A stretch of 64,000 nt of DNA, taken from positions 62,001 to 126,000 of the forward strand of contig NZ_CP171225.1 of the NCBI RefSeq assembly GCF_043226085.1, read 5' to 3'. Made by a program: the position numbers and the translations under genes. The stretch is from Amaricoccus sp003258405. GTDB lineage: Bacteria; Pseudomonadota; Alphaproteobacteria; Rhodobacterales; Rhodobacteraceae. Below the pieces are notes generated by a model. That model had not been told where the DNA came from and made no database searches. It was given only the letters and a program-made list of their open reading frames with translations. Positions 46,681 to 56,268 of the stretch are shown piece after piece. The first letter of the stretch is position 1. Every line of letters starts with the position of its first letter.

Positions 46681-46773
46681 GGTAGGCCCCCCTGTCTCCG
46701 GACGAGATCCGGCGATGATACGCCCGCGGGGCGGGGGCGGACAAGCGGGATGCGCGGAGGGGCTTCCCGCCGG

Positions 46774-47715
46774 TCAGGCGCCCTCGCGGCGGGCCTTGGG
46801 ATGGGCGGCGGCATAGACCTCCATCAGGCGGACCTGATCGACGCCGGTATAGACCTGGGTCGTGGCGAGCGAGGCGTGGCCAAGGAGCTCCTGGATCGTG
46901 CGCAGGTCGCCGCCGCGCTCGAGGAGGTGAGTGGCGAAGGAGTGGCGCAGCGCGTGGGGCGTGGCGGTGGCGGGCAGGCCGAGCTGCATCCGCGCCGATT
47001 GCATCGCCTTCTGCACCACGCGCGGATTGAGCGGGCCGCCGCGCACCCCGAGAAAGAGCGGCGCGCCGGGGCCGGGCCCATAGGGGCAGAGCGCCCGGTA
47101 GTGCTCGACCGCCTCGCGGGCGATGGGGAGCACCGGCACCATGCGCTCGCGCCCGCCCTTGCCCCGGATGCGGACGCTCTCGGTGAGCGGCGCGTCGCCT
47201 TGCGTGAGGCCGAGCGCTTCGGAGATGCGCAGGCCGCAGCCGTAGAGCAGCGTCACCACGGCGAGATCGCGTGCCGCAACCCAGGGCTCGAGGCTCTGGG
47301 CCTCTATGGTGGCCATGAGATCGCGCGCGGCTTCGGGTGCGACGGGCCGGGGCAGGCGCGGCTTGGCCTTGGGGCCGCGGGTGGCGGTGACGGCGGGTGC
47401 GATCAGGCCCTCGGCCTCGGCGAGCCAGGCGTGGAAGCTCTTCACCGCCGAAAGCCCGCGCGCCAGCGAGCGGGCCGAGAGGCCGCGGGCGCGCTCATGC
47501 GCCATCCAGGCGCGCATGTCGGCGGTGGTGACGGCGGCGATCGCCGTGCGCCCGGCCGGCCCGCCCCAGTGCAGGGCGAGAAAGCCGAGGTAGCCCGAGA
47601 CATCGCGGCGGTAGGCTTCGACGGTCTTGGGGCTGAGCCCGCGCACTGCCTCGAGCTGGGCGAGCCAGTCCGTCATCAGGGCATAGGCTCCGCCGGAGAG
47701 CCCGATGCCGGTCAC
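46774..47715 (-). CDS. xerC: tyrosine recombinase XerC
   Basis: A 313-residue site-specific recombinase resolving chromosome dimers at dif with XerD. The N-terminal SAM-like core-binding domain contains LSPKTVEAYRRDVSGYLGFLA. The catalytic domain shows the first Arg in LLYGCGLRISEALGL, Lys in IRGKGGRERMVPV, HALRHSFATHLLERGGDL (His-x-x-Arg), HASLATTQVY with His and the Tyr nucleophile. The start is GTG, overlapping the DUF484 stop (GTGA), an arrangement common in proteobacteria. Confidence 0.94.
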   Translation of the reverse strand: MTGIGLSGGAYALMTDWLAQLEAVRGLSPKTVEAYRRDVSGYLGFLALHWGGPAGRTAIAAVTTADMRAWMAHERARGLSARSLARGLSAVKSFHAWLAEAEGLIAPAVTATRGPKAKPRLPRPVAPEAARDLMATIEAQSLEPWVAARDLAVVTLLYGCGLRISEALGLTQGDAPLTESVRIRGKGGRERMVPVLPIAREAVEHYRALCPYGPGPGAPLFLGVRGGPLNPRVVQKAMQSARMQLGLPATATPHALRHSFATHLLERGGDLRTIQELLGHASLATTQVYTGVDQVRLMEVYAAAHPKARREGA

Positions 47716-48443
47716 GCGATGAAGCGGCGCAGCGCGCGTTCGAAGACGCCGCAGAAGAAGGTGAGCAGGTCGGTGCCCTGATCGGAATGGAAGCGGTCGG
47801 GCTCGGTCGCGCCGAAGACGAGCAGGCCGCCATGCCGGCCGGGGCCGAGATCGAGCCGCAGCACAGCCTCGGAGCGGATCAGCGGCGCGCGCTCGCCGTA
47901 GAGATCGGGAGAGGCCTTGGCGAGCTGGCGAAGCGTCACCTTGCGCGGCGCGCCGAGGCCGCGGCCATGGGTGACGTAGGTGTCGGCCCCGCCCTCGGGC
48001 AGGGCGATCACCGCATGCCGGAGCGGGCCTTCCGGCCCGAGCCCGGCGCCCGGCTCGGCGGCCGGGGCCTCGAGCCCGAGGCGGACGGTATCGACCGAGA
48101 GCGTGTTGCCGAGATCGCCGGTCATGAGCCGCAGGAAGCCCGCGAAATCCTCGGCATCGAGCACGGCGAGGCAGGCGCGGTGGATCTGGTTGGTGCCCGC
48201 GACGTTCTCGTAGGCGGCCGCAAGCACTTCGCGATGGGTGTCCTCGAGGCGGTCGAGGCGCTCCTCGAGCCGCTCGACGAGCACACCGCGCAGATCGACC
48301 ACATTGCGGCCCGCCGCGCGGCGGTCGGCCTTGAGCAGGCCGCGCATGAGGTCGGGATCGTCGAGGATGAGCCCGGGGTCTTCGAGGATGCGGTCCCTGA
48401 TCTCCTGGATGTCCGTGATTCCGCTCTCGTCGATCATCGTCAC
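47712..48443 (-). CDS. DUF484 family protein
   Basis: A 243-residue protein. An N-terminal helical and coiled-coil part (ILEDPGLILDDPDLMRGLLK, then LRGVLVERLEERLDRLEDTHREVL) precedes a GAF-like domain (about 90-240), which is the DUF484 layout. It is usually found next to xerC, as here (four-base overlap), with unknown function. The start is GTG at 48443, with GGGGGAG seven bases upstream. Confidence 0.9.
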   Translation of the reverse strand: MTMIDESGITDIQEIRDRILEDPGLILDDPDLMRGLLKADRRAAGRNVVDLRGVLVERLEERLDRLEDTHREVLAAAYENVAGTNQIHRACLAVLDAEDFAGFLRLMTGDLGNTLSVDTVRLGLEAPAAEPGAGLGPEGPLRHAVIALPEGGADTYVTHGRGLGAPRKVTLRQLAKASPDLYGERAPLIRSEAVLRLDLGPGRHGGLLVFGATEPDRFHSDQGTDLLTFFCGVFERALRRFIA

Positions 48444-48467
48444 GTCCGGGCTCCCCCTGTTCGGTTG

Positions 48468-49118
48468 TCAGATCTTCTGGCCGGTCGCAGCCCAGTCCTT
48501 GAGGAAGCCCTCGAGCCCCTTGTCGGTGAGCGGATGCGCGGCAAGCGATTTGAGCACACTCGGCGGGCAGGTGGCAATATCGGCGCCGGCGAGCGCGGCT
48601 TCGCTCACGTGGTTGGCGCCGCGGATGCTGGCGGCGAGGATCTCGGTCTCGAAGCCGTAGTTGTCGTAGATCTGCCGGATGTCCTGGATGAGCTGCATCC
48701 CGTCGAGGTTGATGTCATCGAGCCGGCCGATGAAGGGCGAGATGAAGGTCGCGCCCGCCTTGGCGGCCAGAAGCGCCTGGTTGGCGGAGAAGCAGAGGGT
48801 GACGTTCACCATCTTGCCCGCCTGCGTGAAGGTCCGGCAGGCCTTCAGCCCGTCCCAGGTCAGCGGCACCTTGATCGCGATGTTGGGTGCGATCTCGGCG
48901 AGCTTGTTGCCCTCCACGATCATGTCGTCATAGGTGAGCGAAACGACTTCCGCGCTTACGGGGCCTGGTACGATGTCGCAGATCTCCTTCACGACCTCCT
49001 TGAAATCACGGCCGGATTTCTTGATGAGGCTCGGGTTGGTGGTCACGCCATCCAGCAGGCCCAGCTCGTGGAGCTCCTTGATGGCTTCGATATCTGCCGT
49101 GTCCACGAAGAATTTCAT
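48468..49118 (-). CDS. fsa: fructose-6-phosphate aldolase / transaldolase-like (TalC)
   Basis: A 216-residue small transaldolase-family TIM barrel. MKFFVDTADIEAIKEL and GVTTNPSLIKKSG open the barrel; NIAIKVPLTWDGLKA carries the Schiff-base lysine; FISPFIGRLDDI and ILAASIRGANHV follow. Length and end match the F6P aldolase/transaldolase group used in many alphaproteobacteria as transaldolase. ATG 49118 is preceded by GGGAGG. It is divergent from priA across 68 bp. Confidence 0.93.
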   Translation of the reverse strand: MKFFVDTADIEAIKELHELGLLDGVTTNPSLIKKSGRDFKEVVKEICDIVPGPVSAEVVSLTYDDMIVEGNKLAEIAPNIAIKVPLTWDGLKACRTFTQAGKMVNVTLCFSANQALLAAKAGATFISPFIGRLDDINLDGMQLIQDIRQIYDNYGFETEILAASIRGANHVSEAALAGADIATCPPSVLKSLAAHPLTDKGLEGFLKDWAATGQKI

Positions 49119-49142
49119 TGGTGCCTCCCGCACATTTTGGGT

Positions 49143-49176
49143 CAAGACTTGTGGTCTTGGGTATTGCTATCCCAAG
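49143..49176. promoter_or_regulatory. overlapping inverted repeats between fsa and priA
   Basis: CAAGAC (49143-49148) pairs with GTCTTG (49154-49159), and CTTGGG (49156-49161) pairs with CCCAAG (49171-49176). The two hairpins share bases and are mutually exclusive. They fill half of a 68-bp divergent gap and may be an operator or leader structure. Confidence 0.35.
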
Positions 49177-49186
49177 GTATAGACCG

Positions 49187-51409
49187 ATGGAACATCTCAA
49201 TCCACCCTCCCCGGATTCCGGCGACGCGGTCTTTCCCGCAGGCGCGACCGTTGCCGTGCTGACGGCGGAGGGGCTTGACCGGATGCTCGACTACCGCGTC
49301 CCCGAAGGAGGTATCGCGGCGGGCGCCTTTGTCGAGGTGCCGCTCGGGCCGCGGCGGGTGATGGGCTGCGTCTGGGGCGAGGGGGCGGGCGATTTCCCGG
49401 CGGAGAAGCTCCGCCCGATCACGCGGGCCCTCGACCTCGCGCCGCTGCGGCGGGAGATGCGCGACTTTCTCCTGCGGGCCGCAGAATACACGCTGACGCC
49501 GCTCACCCACATGCTGCGGCTCGCGACCCGGGTGCCGGCGCTGGCCGAGCCGCCGGGGGCGCGGCCGATCCTGCGCCTGAGCGGAACCAGGCCGGACCGG
49601 ATGACGGATGCGCGCACCCGGGTGATCGCGGCCTTCGAGGAATACGGCAATCTCGGTTTCGCGCCCTCCGAGCTCGCGCATCTCGCCGGAGTCTCCTCGG
49701 GCGTCCTGAAGGGGCTCGAGGCGCAGGGTGTTCTGCTCCGCGAGGACGCGCCGCGCGATCCGCCCTATCCGCCCCTCGATCCGGGCGCCGGGCCCCGGCC
49801 GCTTTCGGCGCTGCAGACGGCGGCGGCGGCGGAGCTGCGCGGGGCGGTGGCGGCGCGGGCCTATTCCACGACGCTCCTCAAGGGCGTCACCGGGTCCGGC
49901 AAGACGGAGGTCTATCTCGAGGCGGTGGCGGAGGCGCTGGCGGCCGGGCGGCAGGCGCTCGTGCTCCTGCCCGAGATCGCGCTCTCGGTGGAGTTTCTCG
50001 ACCGGGTGGAGGCCCGCTTCGGGGCGCGGCCGGCGGAATGGCATTCGGGCGTGACCCAGGCCGCGCGGCGACGGGCCTGGCATGCGGCGGCCTCGGGCGA
50101 TGCGCGGCTCGTCGTCGGCGCGCGCTCGGCCCTCTTCCTGCCCTTCCGGGCGCTCGGCCTCATCGTCGTCGACGAGGAGCATGACGGCTCCTACAAGCAG
50201 GAGGACGGGGCGCGCTATCATGCCCGCGACATGGCGGTGCTGCGGGCCTCGATCGAGGGCGCGGCGGTGGTGCTGGCCTCGGCGACGCCGAGCCTCGAGA
50301 GCTGGGCCAATGCCGAGGCGGGAAAATACCGGCGGATCGACCTGCCGGAGCGTTTCGGCGTGGCGGAGCTGCCGGAGATGGCGACGATCGACCTGCGCCA
50401 GGATGCGCTCGAGCAGGGGCGCTGGATTTCCGCGCCGCTCGAGACGGCGGTGGGCGCGCGGCTGGCGGCGGGGGAGCAGTCGCTGCTCTTTCTCAACCGG
50501 CGCGGCTATGCGCCGCTCACCATCTGCCGGGCCTGCGGGCATCAGGTGGGCTGCGACCTCTGCGATGCGCGCATGGTCGAGCACCGGTTCCGCAAGCGGC
50601 TGGTGTGCCATCAGTGCGGGGCAACGAAGCCGATCCCGGAGGCCTGTCCGAGCTGCGGTGTCGAGGGCAAGATGCATGCGATCGGGCCGGGGGTGGAGCG
50701 GCTTGCCGAGGAGGCGGTGGCGCTCTGGCCCGAGGCGCGGATCGCGATCCTGTCTTCCGACCTCGCCGAGAGCCACCGGGCGCTGAAGGCGCGGATCGAC
50801 GAGATCGCGCAGGGCGGGGCGGATATCGTCATCGGCACGCAGATCGTCTCGAAAGGGCACAATTTCCCGTATCTCACCCTGGTCGGCGTGATCGATGCCG
50901 ATCTCGGGCTGCAGGGGGGCGACCTGCGCGCCGCGGAGAAGACCTTCCAGCTCATCCGGCAGGTCGCGGGGCGGGCCGGGCGCGCCGAGCGGCCGGGCGC
51001 GGCGCTGATCCAGACCTACATGCCGGAGCATCCGGCGCTGAAGGCCATTCTCTCGGGCGATGACGAGGGCTTCTGGCGCAGCGAGGCGGCCGCGCGGCGC
51101 ATGGCGGGCATGCCGCCCTACGGCCGGCTCGCGGGGGTGATCCTCTCGGGGCCGGACGAGCCGCGGCTCTGGGAGGCGGCGCGCGCGCTGGGCCGGGCGG
51201 GCGAGATCCTGCGTGCGGCCGGCGCCGAGCTCTACGGGCCGGCCCCGGCGCCGATCGCCCGGGTGCGGGGCCGCCACCGTCTGCGGTTTCTCGTCAGGGC
51301 GGCGAAGGGCGTCGCGCTTCAGCCGCTATTGCGCGACTGGGCCGCGAGCGCGCCGCCTGCCGCGAACATGCGGCTGGTGATCGACATCGATCCGCAGAGC
51401 TTTTACTGA
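49187..51409 (+). CDS. priA: primosomal replication protein N' (PriA helicase)
   Basis: A 740-residue 3'-5' helicase restarting collapsed replication forks. Order: DNA 3'-end-binding domain (LDYRVPEGGIAAGAFVEVPLG), winged helix, helicase lobe 1 with Walker A KGVTGSGKTEVY and Walker B VVDEEHDGSYKQ, the double zinc-binding region (CRACGHQVGCDLCDARM and CHQCG, CPSCGVEG), and lobe 2 with QIVSKGHNFPYLTLVGVIDAD and QVAGRAGRAERPG. I chose ATG 49187 since the family begins near it; the frame extends to 49118. Confidence 0.95.
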   Translation: MEHLNPPSPDSGDAVFPAGATVAVLTAEGLDRMLDYRVPEGGIAAGAFVEVPLGPRRVMGCVWGEGAGDFPAEKLRPITRALDLAPLRREMRDFLLRAAEYTLTPLTHMLRLATRVPALAEPPGARPILRLSGTRPDRMTDARTRVIAAFEEYGNLGFAPSELAHLAGVSSGVLKGLEAQGVLLREDAPRDPPYPPLDPGAGPRPLSALQTAAAAELRGAVAARAYSTTLLKGVTGSGKTEVYLEAVAEALAAGRQALVLLPEIALSVEFLDRVEARFGARPAEWHSGVTQAARRRAWHAAASGDARLVVGARSALFLPFRALGLIVVDEEHDGSYKQEDGARYHARDMAVLRASIEGAAVVLASATPSLESWANAEAGKYRRIDLPERFGVAELPEMATIDLRQDALEQGRWISAPLETAVGARLAAGEQSLLFLNRRGYAPLTICRACGHQVGCDLCDARMVEHRFRKRLVCHQCGATKPIPEACPSCGVEGKMHAIGPGVERLAEEAVALWPEARIAILSSDLAESHRALKARIDEIAQGGADIVIGTQIVSKGHNFPYLTLVGVIDADLGLQGGDLRAAEKTFQLIRQVAGRAGRAERPGAALIQTYMPEHPALKAILSGDDEGFWRSEAAARRMAGMPPYGRLAGVILSGPDEPRLWEAARALGRAGEILRAAGAELYGPAPAPIARVRGRHRLRFLVRAAKGVALQPLLRDWAASAPPAANMRLVIDIDPQSFY

Positions 51410-51457
51410 TTGCCATATCGGAATATGATAGCCTGTTTCGTATGCGAGCATTTTTTT

Positions 51458-51485
51458 GTGTAAGACTTTAGTCTAAGGTGTAAGA
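51458..51485. promoter_or_regulatory. direct repeat GTGTAAGA, possible operator
   Basis: GTGTAAGA occurs at 51458-51465 and again at 51478-51485, exactly 20 bases apart, with an interrupted inverted repeat AGACT-TT-AGTCT between. It lies in an AT-rich part of the 206-bp gap before the histidine kinase gene. Confidence 0.3.
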
Positions 51486-51615
51486 GGCGGGGAGCCGGGT
51501 TCCGCGTCGGCAAAGTTCTGTCCCGGCGCCTGTCTGGAAACCTCGCCAATCGCAAATGCCGCCGCCCTGCCGGGCTCCGCGGTGCGTAGCAGACCGGGAG
51601 GAGGACTGGGGCGTA

Positions 51616-53307
51616 ATGCCTTTCGGATTTCGGATCCGCCGCCTTGCGCTCGTTCTTGTCGCCCTCGCTGCGCTCGTCGCCTTGTGCCGCGGCCTCGGCT
51701 TCGGGGAGGGCGTGCTGCTCGGGATCACGCCGGCCTCCGGGCTTGCGCTTTCGGCTGCCCTGGTGCTCCGCCGCGCGGCCATCCTTGCGATCGTCGCGGG
51801 GTTCGCGCTGGGCGATGCGCTTGCGGGCCTTTCGCCGGCAGAGATCGTCACGGACGCGCTCGCCCATGGTGCGGCGGCCCTGCTCGGCGCCTGGGTCATG
51901 CGGCAGGTGGCACGGCAGGTGGAGCCGGAGACGAAGACGCAGCAATGGCTGATCTTTGCCGGCGGCGTCTGGGCCTCTGCCGCCACCGTTGCCATGGGCT
52001 TCGGGCTCGCGCAGGTCGCAGGGCTCGTGCATTCCGGCTACGCGCCGCAGGCCCTGGTCGGGCTCACGCTGCTCTATGAGGCGCTGGGGCTGCTGACCTT
52101 CTCGGCCATCGTGCTCAATCTCGGCGAGGCCGGCGTGGTCCGGGCCAACCCGCAGGTGACGCTCGCCATCGCCTCCTTCGGGATCGTGCTCCTGGGCGCA
52201 CTCTGGATCCTGCTGTCGCTGCCGCTCACCGCGGTGCGGGCAAGCGACATGGCGGTGCTGCTGTCGCTGCCCATCGCACTCTGGATCGCGATGCAGCCGC
52301 GCAGCCTCGACGGGGCGGCGATCACCTTCGTGGTGATGCACGCGGCGCTCTTTCTGCTGGTGAGCGTTTCGGGCGCGGTGACGGATGCGGATTTCGTGGT
52401 GACGATCCTCTATCTCGTGGTGCTCACGGTCGCCTGCCAGCTCATCCATTCGGTCAATCTCGACCGGCTGGCGGCGCTCGCCGATAACCGGGCGCACAAG
52501 CGCGAGCTCGAGATGCGGGTGGAGGAGCGCACCGCCCGGCTGCGCGCGATGACCGAGCGCGCGATTGCCGCCGACGGGGCGAAGAGCAAGTTTCTCGCCA
52601 CCGTCTCGCACGAGCTGCGCACGCCGCTCAACGGGGTGATCGGCATGGCCTCTCTGGTGCTCTCGCGCGAGCTCGATCCGCGGACGCGGGCGAATGTCGA
52701 GCTGATCCATGGCTCCGGGCTGCACCTCCTGGGCGTCATCAATCGCATTCTCGATTTCTCGCGGCTCGGCCATGAGGGGGCGCCCGAGAGCGAGACCGCC
52801 TTCGACCTTGCCGTGGTGTTGCGGGAGGTGGTGGAGGAGGCGCGCTTCTCGGCGGATGCGCAGGGGCTGGTGCTTTCGGTCGAGGTGGCGCCGGGGCTGC
52901 CGACGCTGCGGCGCGGGTTGCGGCAGGGGATGCGGCAGGTGCTGACAAATCTCGTCGGCAATGCCGTGAAGTTCACCGATGCGGGCTGCGTGAGCGTGCG
53001 CCTCTCGGCGATCGGCGGAGACTGGGTGCGGGGGGAGGTGCAGGATTCGGGGATCGGAATCGCCGGCACGGTGCGGGATCGCATCTTCCGGCCCTTCGAG
53101 CAGGCCGACGATACCGTGACCCGGCGCTATGGCGGCACGGGGCTCGGGCTCGCGATCTGTGCCGAGACGCTTGCGCGCATGGGTGGACGGATCGGGGTCG
53201 AGAGCGAACCCGGGACGGGCTCCATCTTCTGGTTCGAGGTGCCGCTGCCGCGGGCGGAACGCGCGGGGCATAATTTCCGGCTGCAGGACCGGGGCGGGGT
53301 GGCGTGA
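51616..53307 (+). CDS. membrane sensor histidine kinase
   Basis: A 563-residue kinase. The N-terminal half (about 8-280) has eight or so transmembrane helices, like a MASE1-type sensor, followed by a short coiled coil (KRELEMRVEERTARLRAMTE). The HisKA dimer has the phosphorylated His332 in LATVSHELRTPLNG; the ATPase domain shows the N box VLTNLVGNAVKFTD, G1 DSGIGI, F box FRPFEQ and G2 GGTGLGLAI. No receiver domain and no adjacent response regulator, so its partner is elsewhere. ATG 51616 is taken because a GGAGGAGG lies upstream. Confidence 0.92.
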   Translation: MPFGFRIRRLALVLVALAALVALCRGLGFGEGVLLGITPASGLALSAALVLRRAAILAIVAGFALGDALAGLSPAEIVTDALAHGAAALLGAWVMRQVARQVEPETKTQQWLIFAGGVWASAATVAMGFGLAQVAGLVHSGYAPQALVGLTLLYEALGLLTFSAIVLNLGEAGVVRANPQVTLAIASFGIVLLGALWILLSLPLTAVRASDMAVLLSLPIALWIAMQPRSLDGAAITFVVMHAALFLLVSVSGAVTDADFVVTILYLVVLTVACQLIHSVNLDRLAALADNRAHKRELEMRVEERTARLRAMTERAIAADGAKSKFLATVSHELRTPLNGVIGMASLVLSRELDPRTRANVELIHGSGLHLLGVINRILDFSRLGHEGAPESETAFDLAVVLREVVEEARFSADAQGLVLSVEVAPGLPTLRRGLRQGMRQVLTNLVGNAVKFTDAGCVSVRLSAIGGDWVRGEVQDSGIGIAGTVRDRIFRPFEQADDTVTRRYGGTGLGLAICAETLARMGGRIGVESEPGTGSIFWFEVPLPRAERAGHNFRLQDRGGVA

Positions 53308-53337
53308 GGTGTGCGCGAGAGGCGGGCCCGGACCGCG

Positions 53338-54003
53338 CTAGAAGTCGGCCTGGTAGCTCACCGAGAGAGCGGCCGTCGCGGCGGCGCGGTTGGTGTCGGC
53401 GAAGCGGATGCCGATCCGGGTGTTGGCGCCATCGTCATGGATGAAGTTGCGCGAGGCGAAGAGGTTGTAGTTCACGAGCGTGTCGTCGCCGGGATTGTCG
53501 GCGTGAAAGCTCGTCTTGAGCGTGCTGTCGAGCTGGTAGTTCTCGAAGACCTGGAAGGTCGCGCGGGTCTCGGTCCGGGTGAGGTTCGTATCGGGGTCGA
53601 GGCTGAACTTGCCTTCGAGTGTCGCGCCGCGCCAGAGCGGGCGGTCGAAATCGAACTCGACCGTGGAGCAGCAGCTGCCCGAGATGTCGTTGAAGCGCTG
53701 GCTGTAGCTGATGTCCATGTCGAAGCCGAGCAGCGAGGGGCGGATGCCGAAATAGAAATCGAACTCGGTGTTGTGGTCGCGGAAAGGCACGGTTGCGGCG
53801 GTGAAGCCGCTGAAGAACCCGGTCCAGGCCTCGCCCTCGATCCCGCTGCGGAAGACCGGCTCGAGCCCCGGGGTCGCCGGGCGCTGGACGTTGTAGTATT
53901 TGCGGATCGCCCAGTCGTCGGCGGCGGCCGGCACGGCCGGCAGCAGGGCCAGAAGCATCAGTCCGGCAGCAGGATATCGTGCGATGTCATGGCCGCGAGC
54001 CAT
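53338..54003 (-). CDS. outer-membrane beta-barrel protein (TorF-like putative porin)
   Basis: A 221-residue exported protein. The signal peptide ends near ALLPAVPAAA (residue about 28). The mature part has alternating strands ending in aromatic residues and a C-terminal SVSYQADF with terminal Phe, the mark of outer-membrane beta barrels. FFSGFTAATVPFRDHNTEFD and GIRPSLLGFDMDISYSQRF recall the Gcw_chp/TorF group of putative porins. The pair CC in GSCCSTVEFD is unusual. Specificity unknown; alone on its strand. Confidence 0.7.
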   Translation of the reverse strand: MARGHDIARYPAAGLMLLALLPAVPAAADDWAIRKYYNVQRPATPGLEPVFRSGIEGEAWTGFFSGFTAATVPFRDHNTEFDFYFGIRPSLLGFDMDISYSQRFNDISGSCCSTVEFDFDRPLWRGATLEGKFSLDPDTNLTRTETRATFQVFENYQLDSTLKTSFHADNPGDDTLVNYNLFASRNFIHDDGANTRIGIRFADTNRAAATAALSVSYQADF

Positions 54004-54243
54004 CGGTGAATGCCATTCTGAGGATTTGCAGGACCGTGACGCGGAGAGCTTAAGGAACCCTTAGGTCCGACACGGTTGAACGCTCGTCATACGGGCAATC
54101 TGGCAATTTTTCCGAGATTCGCAAGGCAGATCCGGGCCGATCTTCTCACGACTTCGCGCGCGGGGGCGCCGGCGGATTGCGGGTGGAATTTGCAGGCGCG
54201 CCCCGTTAGAGACGGGAGACCGAACCCATGCCCCGAGCGTGCC

Positions 54244-55341
54244 ATGACCGAGCCTCATCCCGATATCCGTCCGCAACCCGGTATTCTCGACATCGCCCTT
54301 TATGTCGGCGGTGAATCGAAGCTGCAGGGCCATGCCGAGGTGCTGAAGCTCAGCTCGAACGAGAACCCGTTCGGGCCGAGCCCCGCGACCGTCGAGGCGT
54401 TCCGCGCCTCCTCCGGCGAGCTGCACCGCTATCCGAATTCGGATCACGGGGCGCTGCGCGGCGCGCTCGGGCGGCTTCATGGCCTCGATCCCGAGCGGAT
54501 CATCTGCGGCGCAGGCTCCGACGAGATCATCGCCTTTCTCTGCCAGTGCTATGCCGGCCCCGGCGACGAGGTGATCCACACCGAGCACGGCTTCGGGATG
54601 TACCGCATTTCGGCGCTTGCGGCGGGGGCGACCCCGGTCGAGGTACCGGAGCGGGCGCGGCACACGGATGTGGACGCGATCCTCGCGGCCTGCACCGCGC
54701 GGACGCGGCTCGTCTTCATCGCCAACCCCAACAACCCCACCGGCACGATGATCGGCGAGGACGAGGTGACGCGGCTGTCCGAGGGGTTGCCGCCGCAGGC
54801 GCTGCTCGTGCTCGACGGCGCCTATGCCGAGTTCGTTCCGGGATTTGACGGCGGCGCCGGGCTGGTGGGCGCGCGCGAGAACGTGGTGATGACGCGGACG
54901 CTCTCGAAGATCTACGGCCTCGGCGGGCTGCGCGTGGGCTGGGGATACGGGCCCGCCCATGTGATCGACACGCTCAACCGCGTGCGCGGCCCGTTCAATC
55001 TCTCGGGCCCGGCGCTCGCTGCGGCGCAGGTGGCGGTCGAGGATGTGGACTACACCGCCTTCTGCCAGGCGGAGAACATCCTGAACCGCGACCGGCTCGC
55101 GGCGGATCTCGCCGCGCTGGGCGTGCCGTCCGACCCGTCCTTCGCCAATTTCATCCTGGCGCAGTTTGCGAGTGCCGCGGAGGCGGAGGCCTGCGATGCC
55201 CATCTCCGGCGGGCGGGTATCATCGTGCGGCGGGTGGCGGGCTACAAGCTGCCGGCGGCGCTGCGCATCACCGTCGGCGATGGCGCGGCCTGCGCGCGGG
55301 TGGCCGAGGCGGTTGCGGCCTTCATGAAAGTGCGGGCCTGA
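54244..55341 (+). CDS. hisC: histidinol-phosphate / aromatic aminotransferase
   Basis: A 365-residue fold-type I PLP aminotransferase. KLSSNENPFGPSPATVEAF and RYPNSDHGALRGAL open the protein; IANPNNPTGTMI and LVLDGAYAEFV hold the PLP-binding Asn and Asp, the lysine is in MTRTLSKIYGLGGLRVGWG, and an Arg closes the site in LRITVGDG. It is next to tyrC (TGATG overlap), so it probably serves tyrosine/phenylalanine synthesis as well as, or instead of, histidine. ATG 54244 is chosen because the conserved protein begins there. Confidence 0.93.
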   Translation: MTEPHPDIRPQPGILDIALYVGGESKLQGHAEVLKLSSNENPFGPSPATVEAFRASSGELHRYPNSDHGALRGALGRLHGLDPERIICGAGSDEIIAFLCQCYAGPGDEVIHTEHGFGMYRISALAAGATPVEVPERARHTDVDAILAACTARTRLVFIANPNNPTGTMIGEDEVTRLSEGLPPQALLVLDGAYAEFVPGFDGGAGLVGARENVVMTRTLSKIYGLGGLRVGWGYGPAHVIDTLNRVRGPFNLSGPALAAAQVAVEDVDYTAFCQAENILNRDRLAADLAALGVPSDPSFANFILAQFASAAEAEACDAHLRRAGIIVRRVAGYKLPAALRITVGDGAACARVAEAVAAFMKVRA

Positions 55342-56264
55342 TGAGATACCGGCATGTCGCGCTGATAGGCCTCGGGCTGATCGCTTCCTCGATCAGCCAC
55401 GCGATCCGGCGCGCCGGGATGGAGACGCGCATCACCGGGCATGCGCGGACGGAGAAGAGCCGCGAGGAAGCCGCGCGGCTCGGGCTCGGCGAGATCTTCC
55501 CGACCGCCGCGGAGGCGGTCGAGGGGGCCGATCTGGTGATCCTCTGCGTGCCGGTGGGCGCGATGGCCGATGTCGCGCGCGAGATCGCGCCGCATCTGGC
55601 GCCGGGGGCGACGGTCACCGACGTCGGTTCGGTGAAGCAGGCGGTGATCGACGCGGTTGCTCCGCACCTGCCGCCGCATGTCGAGTTCATTCCCGGCCAT
55701 CCGATCGCGGGCACCGAGCATTCGGGGCCGGCCTCGGGCTTTGCCGCGCTCTTCGACAATCGCTGGTGGCTGCTCACACCGCTGCCGGAGGCCGATCCGC
55801 GCGCCATCGCCCGGCTCGAGGCCTTCGTGACCGCGCTGGGCGCGCGCTGCGACCAGATGGAGCCCGCGCATCATGACCTCGTGCTCGCGGTGACGAGCCA
55901 TGTGCCGCATCTCATCGCCTACACGATGGTGGGCGTGGCGGACGACCTGAAGCGGGTGACCGAGAGCGAGGTCATCAACTATTCCGCCGCGGGCTTCCGC
56001 GATTTCACCCGCATCGCGGCCTCGGACCCGACGATGTGGCGGGATGTCTTTCTCAACAACAAGCCCGCGACGCTCGAGATCCTCGGCCGTTTCACCGAGG
56101 AGCTCTTCGCGCTTCAGCGGGCGATCCGCACCGAGGACGGGCAGCATCTCCATGACTACTTCACCCGGACGCGGGCGATCCGGCGCAGCATCATCGAGGC
56201 GGGCCAGGATACGGCGAAGCCCGATTTCGGCCGTGTCGGCGATGCCGAGCGGAGCGCAGGCTAG
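55341..56264 (+). CDS. tyrC: prephenate/arogenate (cyclohexadienyl) dehydrogenase
   Basis: A 307-residue NAD(P)-dependent dehydrogenase of tyrosine synthesis. The Rossmann motif is ALIGLGLIASSISHAIRRAG, then VTDVGSVKQAVIDAV, and the catalytic His in FIPGHPIAGTEHSGPASGF; HDLVLAVTSHVPHLIAY is a conserved helical motif. It has no chorismate mutase or ACT domain, so it is the monofunctional type. It overlaps hisC by one base. Confidence 0.94.
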   Translation: MRYRHVALIGLGLIASSISHAIRRAGMETRITGHARTEKSREEAARLGLGEIFPTAAEAVEGADLVILCVPVGAMADVAREIAPHLAPGATVTDVGSVKQAVIDAVAPHLPPHVEFIPGHPIAGTEHSGPASGFAALFDNRWWLLTPLPEADPRAIARLEAFVTALGARCDQMEPAHHDLVLAVTSHVPHLIAYTMVGVADDLKRVTESEVINYSAAGFRDFTRIAASDPTMWRDVFLNNKPATLEILGRFTEELFALQRAIRTEDGQHLHDYFTRTRAIRRSIIEAGQDTAKPDFGRVGDAERSAG

Positions 56265-56268
56265 CGCC

